A stretch of DNA of 43,915 nucleotides, taken from Fodinibius sp050117475. GTDB lineage: Bacteria; Bacteroidota; Rhodothermia; Balneolales; Balneolaceae. This document shows, piece after piece, positions 34,227-42,861 of this stretch (position 1 is the first letter of the stretch; every line of letters starts with the position of its first letter). Where the stretch lies: positions 1 to 43,915 of the forward strand of contig JASFMR010000019.1 of the NCBI GenBank assembly GCA_050117475.1. Reading direction: 5' to 3'. Both the position numbers and the translations under genes were made by a program. Below the pieces are notes generated by a model. It had not been told where the DNA came from and did no database searches. It saw nothing but the letters and a program-made list of their open reading frames with translations.

Positions 34227-34514
34227 GCTTCAAATAAAAAATCGTTATTAACGTTTTGTAGATAGACTGGAAAAATAGGTGTATTAGCAAAAAAGATCAA
34301 TGTTTCTTTTAAGGTAAAAAATTTAACATATTACGGCCTTTTCAGCGACGGGAATTACCCTTTTTACAACCCTAATAATCGATTGCCAAAATCCTTTTAC
34401 GGGCATATCTAAACTGTTGTTAACAAAAATCATTACTTTCTTTGATTTTGCCTATTTATGCGCTATTTTCAGGCGTCTTCATCATTGTTTTAACCCCTAG
34501 TCACATCTATATTT

Positions 34515-36446
34515 ATGGCGAATAATAAAGGTTCAGATTACAAGGCGGAAAATATTCAGGTTTTAGAGGGTTTGGAGGCGGTTCGCAAGCGACCGGCGAT
34601 GTACATTGGGGATGTCGGTCAGCGCGGGCTTCACCACTTGATCAATGAGGTCGTCGACAATTCTATTGATGAAGCCCTGGCAGGATATTGTGATCGAATG
34701 GAAGTCGTCATTAATAAAGATGGATCAATGACGATTTCAGACAATGGCCGCGGCATCCCGGTTGATGAGCATCCCAAGATTAAGTTACCTGCTGTTGAGG
34801 TGGTGTTAACAAAACTCCATGCCGGCGGAAAGTTTGATAAAAATACTTATAAGGTCTCCGGTGGCCTGCACGGGGTGGGGGTAAGTTGTGTGAACGCCTT
34901 GTCCTCACATTTCTATGCCGAAGTCCACCGCGATGGTGAGATTCACGTGATGGAGTTTGAGCATGGCAAAACGGTTCAGCCGCTTAAAGTAAAAGGGAAA
35001 ACGGATAAGACAGGTACGACTATTACCTTTACGCCTGATCCTACGATTTTTACCCAGACTACCGAATTTAAGTTTGATATTATTGCGGATCGCATGCGCG
35101 AGTTGGCTTTCCTGAACCCGGAAATTACCATTGTACTTCGTGATGAACGGGAAGAAGACGAGATCATTGAAGAGGAATTTCATTTCGAAGGCGGGGTCAA
35201 GGACTTTGTACAGTATTTGGATGAAAACCGCGAGCCCCTGATGAGCGAACCTATCCTTATTAAAGGGGAAGTAGATATGGTTCCCGTGGAGTTGGCAATT
35301 CAGTACAATAGCAGCTATGCACAGAACGTGCATTCTTACGTTAATAATATTAATACACGCGAAGGCGGGACCCATATTTCCGGTTTTCGACGTGCTCTCA
35401 CCCGCTCACTCAAGAAATATGCTGAGGACAACAGGCTGATTAAAAGCAATGTCAATGTTTCGGGAGAAGACTTTCGGGAAGGAATGACCGCTGTTTTGAG
35501 TGTGAAAGTGCCCGAACCGCAGTTTGAAGGACAGACCAAAACAAAGCTCGGCAATTCCGAGGTTCAGAGTGCAGTCGAGGTTATCGTCTATGAAAAGATG
35601 AATGAATACCTCGAGCAGAATCCGAAGACGGCCAAGAAGATCCTTGAAAAAGTGATTCTTGCCGCTGAGGCGAGGGAAGCGGCGCGTAAGGCAAGGAAAT
35701 TGATACAGCGGAAAAGCGCAATGAGCGGCGGCGGACTTCCCGGCAAGCTGGCCGATTGCTCCATTAAGGATCCGGAACACAGCGAGATTTACCTGGTGGA
35801 GGGTGATTCTGCCGGCGGATCAGCCAAAATGGGGAGAAACAGGAGTTTTCAGGCCATCTTGCCGCTTCGTGGAAAAATTCTAAACGTGGAAAAAGCCAAG
35901 ATTAACCGGATCCTGGAGAACAATGAAATTCAGGCGATGATTACCGCTCTCGGAGCCGGCGTGGGCCACTCTGAGGAAGACTTCGAACTTGAAGATTTGC
36001 GCTATCATAAAATTATCATAATGACGGATGCCGATGTGGACGGGTCTCATATTCGAACACTGTTGCTGACTTTCTTTTACCGGTATATGAAACCGCTGAT
36101 TGAAAACGGCCACGTTTATATTGCGACGCCGCCCCTGTATCGCATCTCCTATACCCGCGACAATATTGAGTATGCCTGGGATGACGAAACCCGCGACAAA
36201 ATTATCAAAGACCTGAAAAAATCGCGTACCAAGGTTGATGTTTCCCGTTATAAGGGACTTGGCGAAATGAATCCCGAGCAGCTCTGGGAGACGACAATGG
36301 ACCCTGAAACACGTACACTACAAAAAGTAACCGTGGATAATGCTGCGGCTGCCGACAAGCTCTTTTCTACCCTGATGGGTGGCGATGTTCAACCTCGCCG
36401 CGAGTTTATCGAGCGAAATGCCAAGTATGCAACACTGGATATCTAA
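34515..36446 (+). CDS. gyrB: DNA gyrase subunit B
   Basis: A 643-residue ATPase subunit. GHKL ATP site: DNSIDEALAG, SDNGRGIP and GGLHGVGVSCVNALS. Transducer domain to about 390, TOPRIM with EGDSAGGSAKMGRNR and DADVDGSHI (metal-binding), then the C-terminal region. Length is that of GyrB proteins lacking the long insertion of the E. coli enzyme. Works with gyrA, 138 bases downstream, to introduce negative supercoils. Confidence 0.98.
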   Translation: MANNKGSDYKAENIQVLEGLEAVRKRPAMYIGDVGQRGLHHLINEVVDNSIDEALAGYCDRMEVVINKDGSMTISDNGRGIPVDEHPKIKLPAVEVVLTKLHAGGKFDKNTYKVSGGLHGVGVSCVNALSSHFYAEVHRDGEIHVMEFEHGKTVQPLKVKGKTDKTGTTITFTPDPTIFTQTTEFKFDIIADRMRELAFLNPEITIVLRDEREEDEIIEEEFHFEGGVKDFVQYLDENREPLMSEPILIKGEVDMVPVELAIQYNSSYAQNVHSYVNNINTREGGTHISGFRRALTRSLKKYAEDNRLIKSNVNVSGEDFREGMTAVLSVKVPEPQFEGQTKTKLGNSEVQSAVEVIVYEKMNEYLEQNPKTAKKILEKVILAAEAREAARKARKLIQRKSAMSGGGLPGKLADCSIKDPEHSEIYLVEGDSAGGSAKMGRNRSFQAILPLRGKILNVEKAKINRILENNEIQAMITALGAGVGHSEEDFELEDLRYHKIIIMTDADVDGSHIRTLLLTFFYRYMKPLIENGHVYIATPPLYRISYTRDNIEYAWDDETRDKIIKDLKKSRTKVDVSRYKGLGEMNPEQLWETTMDPETRTLQKVTVDNAAAADKLFSTLMGGDVQPRREFIERNAKYATLDI

Positions 36447-36584
36447 AATGTGGGCTGAGCACAACCATGGGATAAACTTTTACCTGAAGAGATCCTGAAA
36501 CGAGCTCGGACTAAATTTTCAGGCTGACACATAACCCTATAAAATATTTTAGCAAGTAATATTAATCTCTGTATTTGAAAATTC

Positions 36585-39041
36585 ATGGCTAGAGAAAAAA
36601 TTGTACCAATTGCGATAGAAGATGAGATGCAGTCGGCATACATTGATTATTCGATGTCGGTTATTGTATCTCGCGCTCTCCCGGATGTTCGGGACGGCTT
36701 GAAACCGGTCCACCGCCGTATTCTGTATGGAATGAGTGAGCTGGGGATGCTTCATAACAGGAATTACAAGAAGAGTGCCCGAATTGTCGGTGAGGTGCTG
36801 GGTAAGTACCACCCGCACGGTGATTCCGCTGTTTACGATTCTATCGTCCGCATGGTGCAGGATTTTTCCCTTCGCTACCCGTTAGTTGACGGACAGGGAA
36901 ACTTTGGTTCTATTGACGGCGACTCTGCGGCGGCGATGCGTTATACCGAGGTTCGCATGCAGCGCATTGCCGAAGAAATGCTGACCGATATCAACAAAGA
37001 AACGGTCGATTTTCAGACCAACTTTGATGATACGCTTCAGGAACCGACAGTACTGCCGAGCATGTTGCCCAACCTCTTGTTGAATGGGGCTTCTGGTATT
37101 GCCGTGGGGATGGCCACCAACATGGCTCCGCATAACCTTGACGAGACCATCGACGGTATTGTTGCTTATTTGGATAATCCCGATATCGACACCAAGGGTC
37201 TGATGGAGTATATCACCGCCCCCGACTTCCCGACCGGTGGGATTATCTATGGTTATGAGGGCGTGAAGGAAGCCTATGAAACGGGACGCGGAAAGATAAC
37301 ACTGCGTGCCCGCTGTTCTACGGAGGAGCTGAGGGGAAATCGGGAACAGATCGTAATTACGGAGATCCCATACCAGGTAAATAAGACCACCCTGATTGAA
37401 AAAATAGCCAGGCTTGTCGAGAACGAGAAAATCGACGACATCTCTGAAATCCGCGATGAGTCGGACCGCGAAGGCATGCGTATTGTGGTGGTGTTGAAAC
37501 GCAGTGCCAACCCCGGGATTGTACTTAACCAACTCTACAAGTACACCCAGATGCAGACGACCTTTGGCGTAATTAGCCTGGCCTTGGTTAAAGGCCGTCC
37601 AAAGGTTATGCCCCTCAAAGAACTCATTTATCATTATGTAGAGCATAGGGTCGAGATCGTTATCCGCCGCACGTTATACGATTTGGATCAGGCAGAAGCT
37701 CGTGCCCATATTCTTGAGGGATTGAAAATTGCCCTGGATGACCTGGATGAAGTCATTAGAACAATTCGGGCATCCGACAGTCCCCAGGAAGCCAACAAAG
37801 AACTGCGGAAAAAATTTGCTCTGACCGATATCCAGGCCCAAGCCATATTGGATATGCGCCTGCAGAAATTGACGGGGCTCGAGCGGGATAAAATTGAACT
37901 GGAATACAAGGATATCGCCGATAAGATAGCTGATTATCGCAAGATTCTTTCCAGCCGGGAAAATCAGACGGATATTATTAAAGAAGAGCTTTTGGAGATT
38001 AAAAAGCGCTACGGCGATGCTCGTCGCACCGAGATTATTTACTCGGCAGAGGATTTCAGCGTTGAGGATATGATCGCCGATGAGGATGTAGTCGTCACTA
38101 TTTCCAACAAAGGCTTTATTAAACGGATGCCGGTTAGCGGTTATCGTCGACAGAAGCGAGGCGGCAAAGGAATGAAAGGGACGACCACGAAAGATGACGA
38201 ATATGTAGAACATCTTTTTGTGGCCACCAACCATAATTATATTCTCTTCTTTACCGAAAAAGGGCAGTGTTACTGGCTGAAAGTGTATGAAATTCCGGAA
38301 GGATCGCGCTTGGCACGAGGCCGGGCAATTGTCAACCTTATTGATATTGATAAGGATGACAATATTAAGACTTTTGTACCGGTTAAAACCCTCGATGATG
38401 AGGAATACATTAACAATAATTACATCATCATGGCGACTAAAGAGGGACAGGTCAAGAAAACTACGCTCGAAGCGTACAGTCGTCCCCGAAGAGACGGTAT
38501 CATCGCGATCAATATCAAAGAAGACGATTCATTGCTTGAAGCTGCACTGACCGATGGCGACAGCAACATTATTTTAGCTAACAGGAAAGGCCGCGCTATC
38601 CGGTTTCATGAAGACGACGTTCGCGACATGGGACGAAACACCTCCGGGGTCAAAGGTATGGATCTGGGTAAGGATAACGAGCTTGTGGATATGGTCGTTA
38701 TCAAAAATACTCATGGGGCAACCGTACTTGCAATTTCGGAGAACGGGTACGGCAAACGATCGCTGGTTGAAGATTACCGGGAGCAAAGCCGGGGCGGTAA
38801 AGGCGTAATCACGCTCAAGGTTACCAAGAAGACCGGTGAGCTGATTGCCCTGAAAGAAGTTTCCGACAAAGACGACCTGATGATTATCACAGAAAATGGC
38901 AAGGTAATCCGCATGAACTGCGGTGGCATTCGAACGATGGGGCGTAATACCCAGGGCGTTCGCATCATGCGTCTCGATTCGGACGGTAAAATCGCAGCTG
39001 TGACCCGTGTCGTTAACGAAGAAGATGATCAAACGGTATAA
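36585..39041 (+). CDS. gyrA: DNA gyrase subunit A
   Basis: An 818-residue subunit. The catalytic tyrosine is Tyr120 (AAMRYTEVRM). The quinolone-resistance-determining region reads HPHGDSAVYDSIVRM, with Ser81 and Asp85 in the positions of E. coli Ser83 and Asp87, so the wild-type, quinolone-sensitive residues. A GyrA-box-like QKRGGKG appears around residue 522, followed by the C-terminal beta-pinwheel repeats, e.g. GRNTSGVKG and GRNTQGVRI. It belongs to gyrase rather than topo IV by this box. Confidence 0.98.
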   Translation: MAREKIVPIAIEDEMQSAYIDYSMSVIVSRALPDVRDGLKPVHRRILYGMSELGMLHNRNYKKSARIVGEVLGKYHPHGDSAVYDSIVRMVQDFSLRYPLVDGQGNFGSIDGDSAAAMRYTEVRMQRIAEEMLTDINKETVDFQTNFDDTLQEPTVLPSMLPNLLLNGASGIAVGMATNMAPHNLDETIDGIVAYLDNPDIDTKGLMEYITAPDFPTGGIIYGYEGVKEAYETGRGKITLRARCSTEELRGNREQIVITEIPYQVNKTTLIEKIARLVENEKIDDISEIRDESDREGMRIVVVLKRSANPGIVLNQLYKYTQMQTTFGVISLALVKGRPKVMPLKELIYHYVEHRVEIVIRRTLYDLDQAEARAHILEGLKIALDDLDEVIRTIRASDSPQEANKELRKKFALTDIQAQAILDMRLQKLTGLERDKIELEYKDIADKIADYRKILSSRENQTDIIKEELLEIKKRYGDARRTEIIYSAEDFSVEDMIADEDVVVTISNKGFIKRMPVSGYRRQKRGGKGMKGTTTKDDEYVEHLFVATNHNYILFFTEKGQCYWLKVYEIPEGSRLARGRAIVNLIDIDKDDNIKTFVPVKTLDDEEYINNNYIIMATKEGQVKKTTLEAYSRPRRDGIIAINIKEDDSLLEAALTDGDSNIILANRKGRAIRFHEDDVRDMGRNTSGVKGMDLGKDNELVDMVVIKNTHGATVLAISENGYGKRSLVEDYREQSRGGKGVITLKVTKKTGELIALKEVSDKDDLMIITENGKVIRMNCGGIRTMGRNTQGVRIMRLDSDGKIAAVTRVVNEEDDQTV

Positions 39042-39068
39042 CAGCCGTCCCAATTCTTTTTAACAAGA

Positions 39069-39101
39069 AGCCTGGAGGGAGCACATTCCTCCAGGTTTTT
39101 T
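39069..39101 (+). terminator. Terminator after gyrA
   Basis: The arms cctggagg (39071-39078) and cctccagg (39088-39095) pair perfectly, followed by tttttta. A standard intrinsic terminator 30 bases after gyrA. Confidence 0.85.
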
Positions 39102-39257
39102 ATTTAGCCCGTTCCTTTTAAAGAATAAAATTATTTTCTATCTAGGCGTAGGACCTTAGTTATTTATAGGAATTTTAAGCAACCCGGGGAGATTGAAGGT
39201 CCTTTGAACATTCGAAAATCATACCAATACCTTTGACTATTATGATGGGATGGAAAA

Positions 39258-40535
39258 ATGGAAACTGAGGTGATAACAGGTGAGCAAAATCGTGAAATTG
39301 CAGAGGCAAACACCTCATATGAAATAACGGCTGTTGTATTGGCGTTCGGCAGTAATTTTTTTGCCGGAATTATTGCGACACTGATGTCTACTTATCTTAC
39401 CTCGGCAGTTCGGGAGTTACTTGGCACGTTAAATCTTTCACAAGTCAGTTATGTGGAATCATACGTTAGCGCTCTATTTTTGCTGGGCTGGGCGGCTGGC
39501 GGATTTGCCTTGGGCTGGCTCGGGGATTATTGGGGACGCGTACGCGTCTTTTCGGCTTCGATCTTCATTTTTTCCTTGTTTACTATGGCCATTTCTTGGG
39601 TGTCTAGCTGGTATGCGCTTGTAGTGTTCCGTTTTTTGACAGGGATTGGGGTTGGTGCCACGATGGTATTGAGTGCTGTACTAATAGCCGAGATATGGGG
39701 AGAACGGGCAAAAGGCCGGGCCATTGCTATCAGTATTGTAGCAGTGGGCTTCCCGATCGGGATCATTGTATCCGGGATGATAAGTTATCTGTTGCCCGAA
39801 TGGCGTACCGCGTTTTTGGTTGGCTTGTTCTCTTTGGTACTCGCATTGTTGTGCCATTTGCTGCTAAAAGAATCCGATCAATGGAAACATTATACTGAAG
39901 ACAAATTTCTGAATAAAGATAGGTGGTCAACATTCAAAGACTTGCTGGCTCCGTCCAACCGTGCCAATTTTATCATCGGAACCACCATCTTCGGAGCGAT
40001 GCTGGTTGGTTTGTGGGCTGTTTTTAGTTGGTTGCCCACATGGGCCCAAAGCCTGGTGGGTACGGCAAAGGCGGGAGAGCAGGAGGGTGGCATCCTCCTA
40101 ATGCTCCTGGGAATCGGCGGCATCATCGGGTGCTTAATTGCGGGCTTTCTTGCCAACATCATGGGACGAAGAAAAGCATTGTTATTATCTTTTGCCGGTG
40201 CTTTTGTTTCTACGAGTTTGTTATTCTGGACCAATGGATCTTTTGGATTTATCATTTATGTAGAGACGGCCATCCTCTCCCTTTTCTTCGGGATCAGCCA
40301 GGGAATACTGACCGTCTATATCCCCGAACTTTACCCGACCTCCATCCGCTCCACGGCTACCGGTATTGGTTTTAATGCAGGTAGATTATTTACGGCAGCA
40401 GCAGTTTTCTTTGTTGGTATTTTGGTTCCAGTCCTGGGAGGCTATGGAAATGCACTTTTCGTTTTTTCACTGACCTACGCTATTGGATTTGTGGTCACCT
40501 TTTTTGGTAAAGAGACGAAAGGATCAACATTATAG
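39258..40535 (+). CDS. Major facilitator superfamily transporter
   Basis: A 425-residue inner-membrane protein with about 12 hydrophobic helices and the MFS signature loops: GWLGDYWGRVRVF after TM2 and GFLANIMGRRKALLLSF after TM8 (two copies of the G-x3-D/N-x2-G-R-R pattern). ELYPTSIRSTATG, common in sugar-, sialic-acid- or aromatic-acid-type porters, is in the C-terminal half. Substrate unclear. No obvious partner. Confidence 0.92.
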   Translation: METEVITGEQNREIAEANTSYEITAVVLAFGSNFFAGIIATLMSTYLTSAVRELLGTLNLSQVSYVESYVSALFLLGWAAGGFALGWLGDYWGRVRVFSASIFIFSLFTMAISWVSSWYALVVFRFLTGIGVGATMVLSAVLIAEIWGERAKGRAIAISIVAVGFPIGIIVSGMISYLLPEWRTAFLVGLFSLVLALLCHLLLKESDQWKHYTEDKFLNKDRWSTFKDLLAPSNRANFIIGTTIFGAMLVGLWAVFSWLPTWAQSLVGTAKAGEQEGGILLMLLGIGGIIGCLIAGFLANIMGRRKALLLSFAGAFVSTSLLFWTNGSFGFIIYVETAILSLFFGISQGILTVYIPELYPTSIRSTATGIGFNAGRLFTAAAVFFVGILVPVLGGYGNALFVFSLTYAIGFVVTFFGKETKGSTL

Positions 40536-40762
40536 CTTAAGGGATATATAAATACTCGGGCAATTTTTTCAGCACCGCCTCCCTTGCTTAAGGAAAAATT
40601 GATTGGATTTCTTAGTGTTTAAATGTTAAAAAGCGAAAAAAACAAATTATATGATATAATTTGTTTACTTGTGTTGGTTTAAATCTGCATTTTTACGGGT
40701 GTATATTAATAGTGGGAAAAATTATTTACATTAAATTTCAATGATCATCCAGATCTGATAAC

Positions 40763-41392
40763 ATGGGCACGAAACGCAATTCTATCTCCCCGAGAAGAGA
40801 AAAAATAATACAGGTTCTTGAAGAAGCGGGAGAGGCTATGCAAATTCGTGAGATCGTAGACAAAACTGATCTTGAATATAATAATGCCAGGAGTGCACTT
40901 TCCGAGATGACAAAAATGAACCTCTTGGTTAGAGTGCACCGCGGTGTATACGACCTGCCCAAACGTGTTGAGCAGGATGGAATGGAATCGCCGGACCATC
41001 CCCTGCAAAAAATCTTGCTGAATCAGCAGATTTTGAAAGTTCTGTTAAATATCGTCATTACCAACAAATCCCTGATGGAAGCACTCCTTTTGGGTCAGCA
41101 GGAAATTATCAGCACTATCCGAGAGATTAATCCTGATGACGAAAAGAGAGAAGAAGCTATTAATGATCTTGAAGAGATTTTTGCGAAACGGGTAGAATGG
41201 CATTTTGATATTGCCGCCGAACAGGTCGTCGAGCAGTATACTAAGCTCCCGGAAGAAGTGTTTGATGTTTTGGTTTCTCCTCTTACGCGGGATAAAGGTG
41301 AAGAGGGGGGAAATCTTATTAGCCGCCTTCAAAAGAAATATAAAGAACACGCCGAAAACCAGAGTCGATCCAGCAAAACCGAAGCGGGATAA
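40763..41392 (+). CDS. Winged-helix protein of unknown function
   Basis: A 209-residue protein. The N-terminal 65 residues look like a winged helix: SPRREKIIQVLEEAGEAMQI, REIVDKTDLEYNNARSALSE and a wing RVHRGVYDLPK, similar to HTH domains of transcription regulators and of toxin-antitoxin neighbours. The rest (about 75-209) is a helical, charged region with KSLMEALLLGQQEIISTIRE and a Ser/Lys tail; I do not recognise it. Isolated, with about 230 bases of AT-rich DNA before it. Confidence 0.7.
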   Translation: MGTKRNSISPRREKIIQVLEEAGEAMQIREIVDKTDLEYNNARSALSEMTKMNLLVRVHRGVYDLPKRVEQDGMESPDHPLQKILLNQQILKVLLNIVITNKSLMEALLLGQQEIISTIREINPDDEKREEAINDLEEIFAKRVEWHFDIAAEQVVEQYTKLPEEVFDVLVSPLTRDKGEEGGNLISRLQKKYKEHAENQSRSSKTEAG

Positions 41393-41714
41393 AGCCGATC
41401 TCATCTTTCAATTAAGTTTTACTGCCTTTTTGTGGAGACAGATTTGATACATAGGTTAACGCCTGTAACTTATAAATTCGACTTGGACAACAGGGGAGAG
41501 GAGCATCTATAACTAATTGCATGTCACTAACTTGTTATAATTCCAATTAAAATTTCGTGACGTCACCCACTTGTTATTATTAAATGAATAATTTATGTTG
41601 TCGTGGCTGCTATATTTTTGAAATGTCACGTTATGTTAGGATGGGTGCTATTTTATCCGAAAAAGGTAGTCCTGCTCAAATGACAAGTTAAAATTTTTGA
41701 AGGGTAATGATAAT
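41393..41714. promoter_or_regulatory. Upstream region of the CMD operon with direct repeats and palindrome
   Basis: In this 322-base gap a 20-base direct repeat occurs twice, at 41523-41542 and 41562-41581, with gtcac..acttgttat.att in common. The perfect 10-base palindrome gtgacgtcac (41557-41566) touches the second copy. Near the 3' end, 41678-41699 is a near-copy (20 of 22) of 10769-10790. The direct repeats are a plausible activator or repressor site for the downstream genes; no gene is seen. Confidence 0.5.
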
Positions 41715-42290
41715 ATGGCCTATATAGATGTAGAGGATGGGTTGCCCGGTATCACGGGACTTTTGGAATACCGGCTTGATTCAGCAAAACCGATCCGTGA
41801 ATTGACTCAAATACTGCTCAGAGGGGCATCATCTCTAAATGAAGGGGAGCGTGAATTAATTGCGGCCCTTGTTTCGCATAAGAACGAATGTGTTTTTTGC
41901 ACCTCCGCTCATACCGCGGCGGCTGATCTACTCACCGGCGATTCGGGAATCAGTGCCGCCGTCAAAGAAGATATCGACAGTGCGCCCATAAGTAGTAAAA
42001 TGAAATCACTGTTGAAAATTGCCTCAAAAGTACAGGAAAGCGGCCTGTCAGTAACCGAGGGCGATGTTGAGAAAGCCCGCCAAAAAGGAGCGACGGATCA
42101 GGAGATACACGATACTGTGCTTATTGCCGGACTTTTTTGTTTGTACAATCGATACGTGGACGGCTTGAATAGCTGGACTCCCGAAAACCCCAAATATTAT
42201 AAGTCGCTTGCCCGGCGCATTGGCCCCAAAGGATATCTGCGTCCCCCTAAGGGGTATGAAGGAAAAAAATATTACAAAGAAGAGGATTAG
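41715..42290 (+). CDS. Carboxymuconolactone decarboxylase / AhpD-like peroxidase-related protein, copy 1
   Basis: A 191-residue AhpD-fold protein from the ATG at 41715 (an upstream TTG at 41697 is less likely; a gaagggt lies before the ATG). The redox motif is E-C59-x2-C62-x3-H66 (NECVFCTSAH), which in AhpD and peroxidase-related CMD proteins reduces peroxides through a Cys pair. Paralogue of the next gene; the two reading frames are 4 bases apart. Role in peroxide stress is inferred from the motif. Confidence 0.88.
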   Translation: MAYIDVEDGLPGITGLLEYRLDSAKPIRELTQILLRGASSLNEGERELIAALVSHKNECVFCTSAHTAAADLLTGDSGISAAVKEDIDSAPISSKMKSLLKIASKVQESGLSVTEGDVEKARQKGATDQEIHDTVLIAGLFCLYNRYVDGLNSWTPENPKYYKSLARRIGPKGYLRPPKGYEGKKYYKEED

Positions 42291-42294
42291 ACTG

Positions 42295-42846
42295 ATGGCA
42301 TATATTTCACTCCCGGAAAACCTTCCGGGTATTCGCGGACTTATGTATTACCGCCCTGAAACCGCCCTCCCACTGAATAGGCTTGTAGAAGTGCTATTAC
42401 AAAGTCCTTCGACCCTAAGTAAAGGAGAACGCGAACTGATAGCTACTTATGTTTCCAGCCTAAATGAATGTCAGTTTTGTGCTTCTACCCACGGAGCTAT
42501 AGCCAAACATCATCTTAAGGATGCAGAGCTGGTTAAACAGGTAAAAGCTAATCCTGACCAAGCGGCAATAAGTGATAAGCTAAAAGCCCTTCTCAGGATT
42601 GCCGCAAAAGTACACAAAAGTGGCAAAGAGGTTACGGAAGAAGATATCGCTAATGCCCGTGGTGAAAATGCTACCGACCAAGAAATTCATGATACCGTTC
42701 TCATAGCCGCTGCTTTTTGCATGTATAACCGATATGTGGATGGACTTGGTACCCATGCTCCGGATGACGAAAGCATTTACGACCAGATCGGTGCATACCG
42801 CGCCGAAAATGGCTATCTGGCTCCCAACAACACTCTACGTAAATAA
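42295..42846 (+). CDS. Carboxymuconolactone decarboxylase / AhpD-like peroxidase-related protein, copy 2
   Basis: A 183-residue paralogue of the preceding protein from the ATG at 42295. The same motif, C59-x2-C62-x3-H66 (NECQFCASTH), is at identical positions. N-termini align (MAYIDVEDGLPGI and MAYISLPENLPGI), as do the C-terminal QEIHDTVLIA and YNRYVDGL. So a recent-looking tandem duplication, both likely active. It is followed after 15 bases by the TonB receptor gene. Confidence 0.88.
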   Translation: MAYISLPENLPGIRGLMYYRPETALPLNRLVEVLLQSPSTLSKGERELIATYVSSLNECQFCASTHGAIAKHHLKDAELVKQVKANPDQAAISDKLKALLRIAAKVHKSGKEVTEEDIANARGENATDQEIHDTVLIAAAFCMYNRYVDGLGTHAPDDESIYDQIGAYRAENGYLAPNNTLRK

Positions 42847-42861
42847 TTATTTGTTTTAACA

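Noticed and set aside
37674..38234. Long minus-strand frame opposite gyrA
   Set aside because: Shadow of a highly conserved gene on the other strand.
42208..42294. N-terminal extension of the second AhpD-like protein
   Set aside because: It overlaps the previous gene; ATG at 42295 aligns exactly with the paralogue's start.
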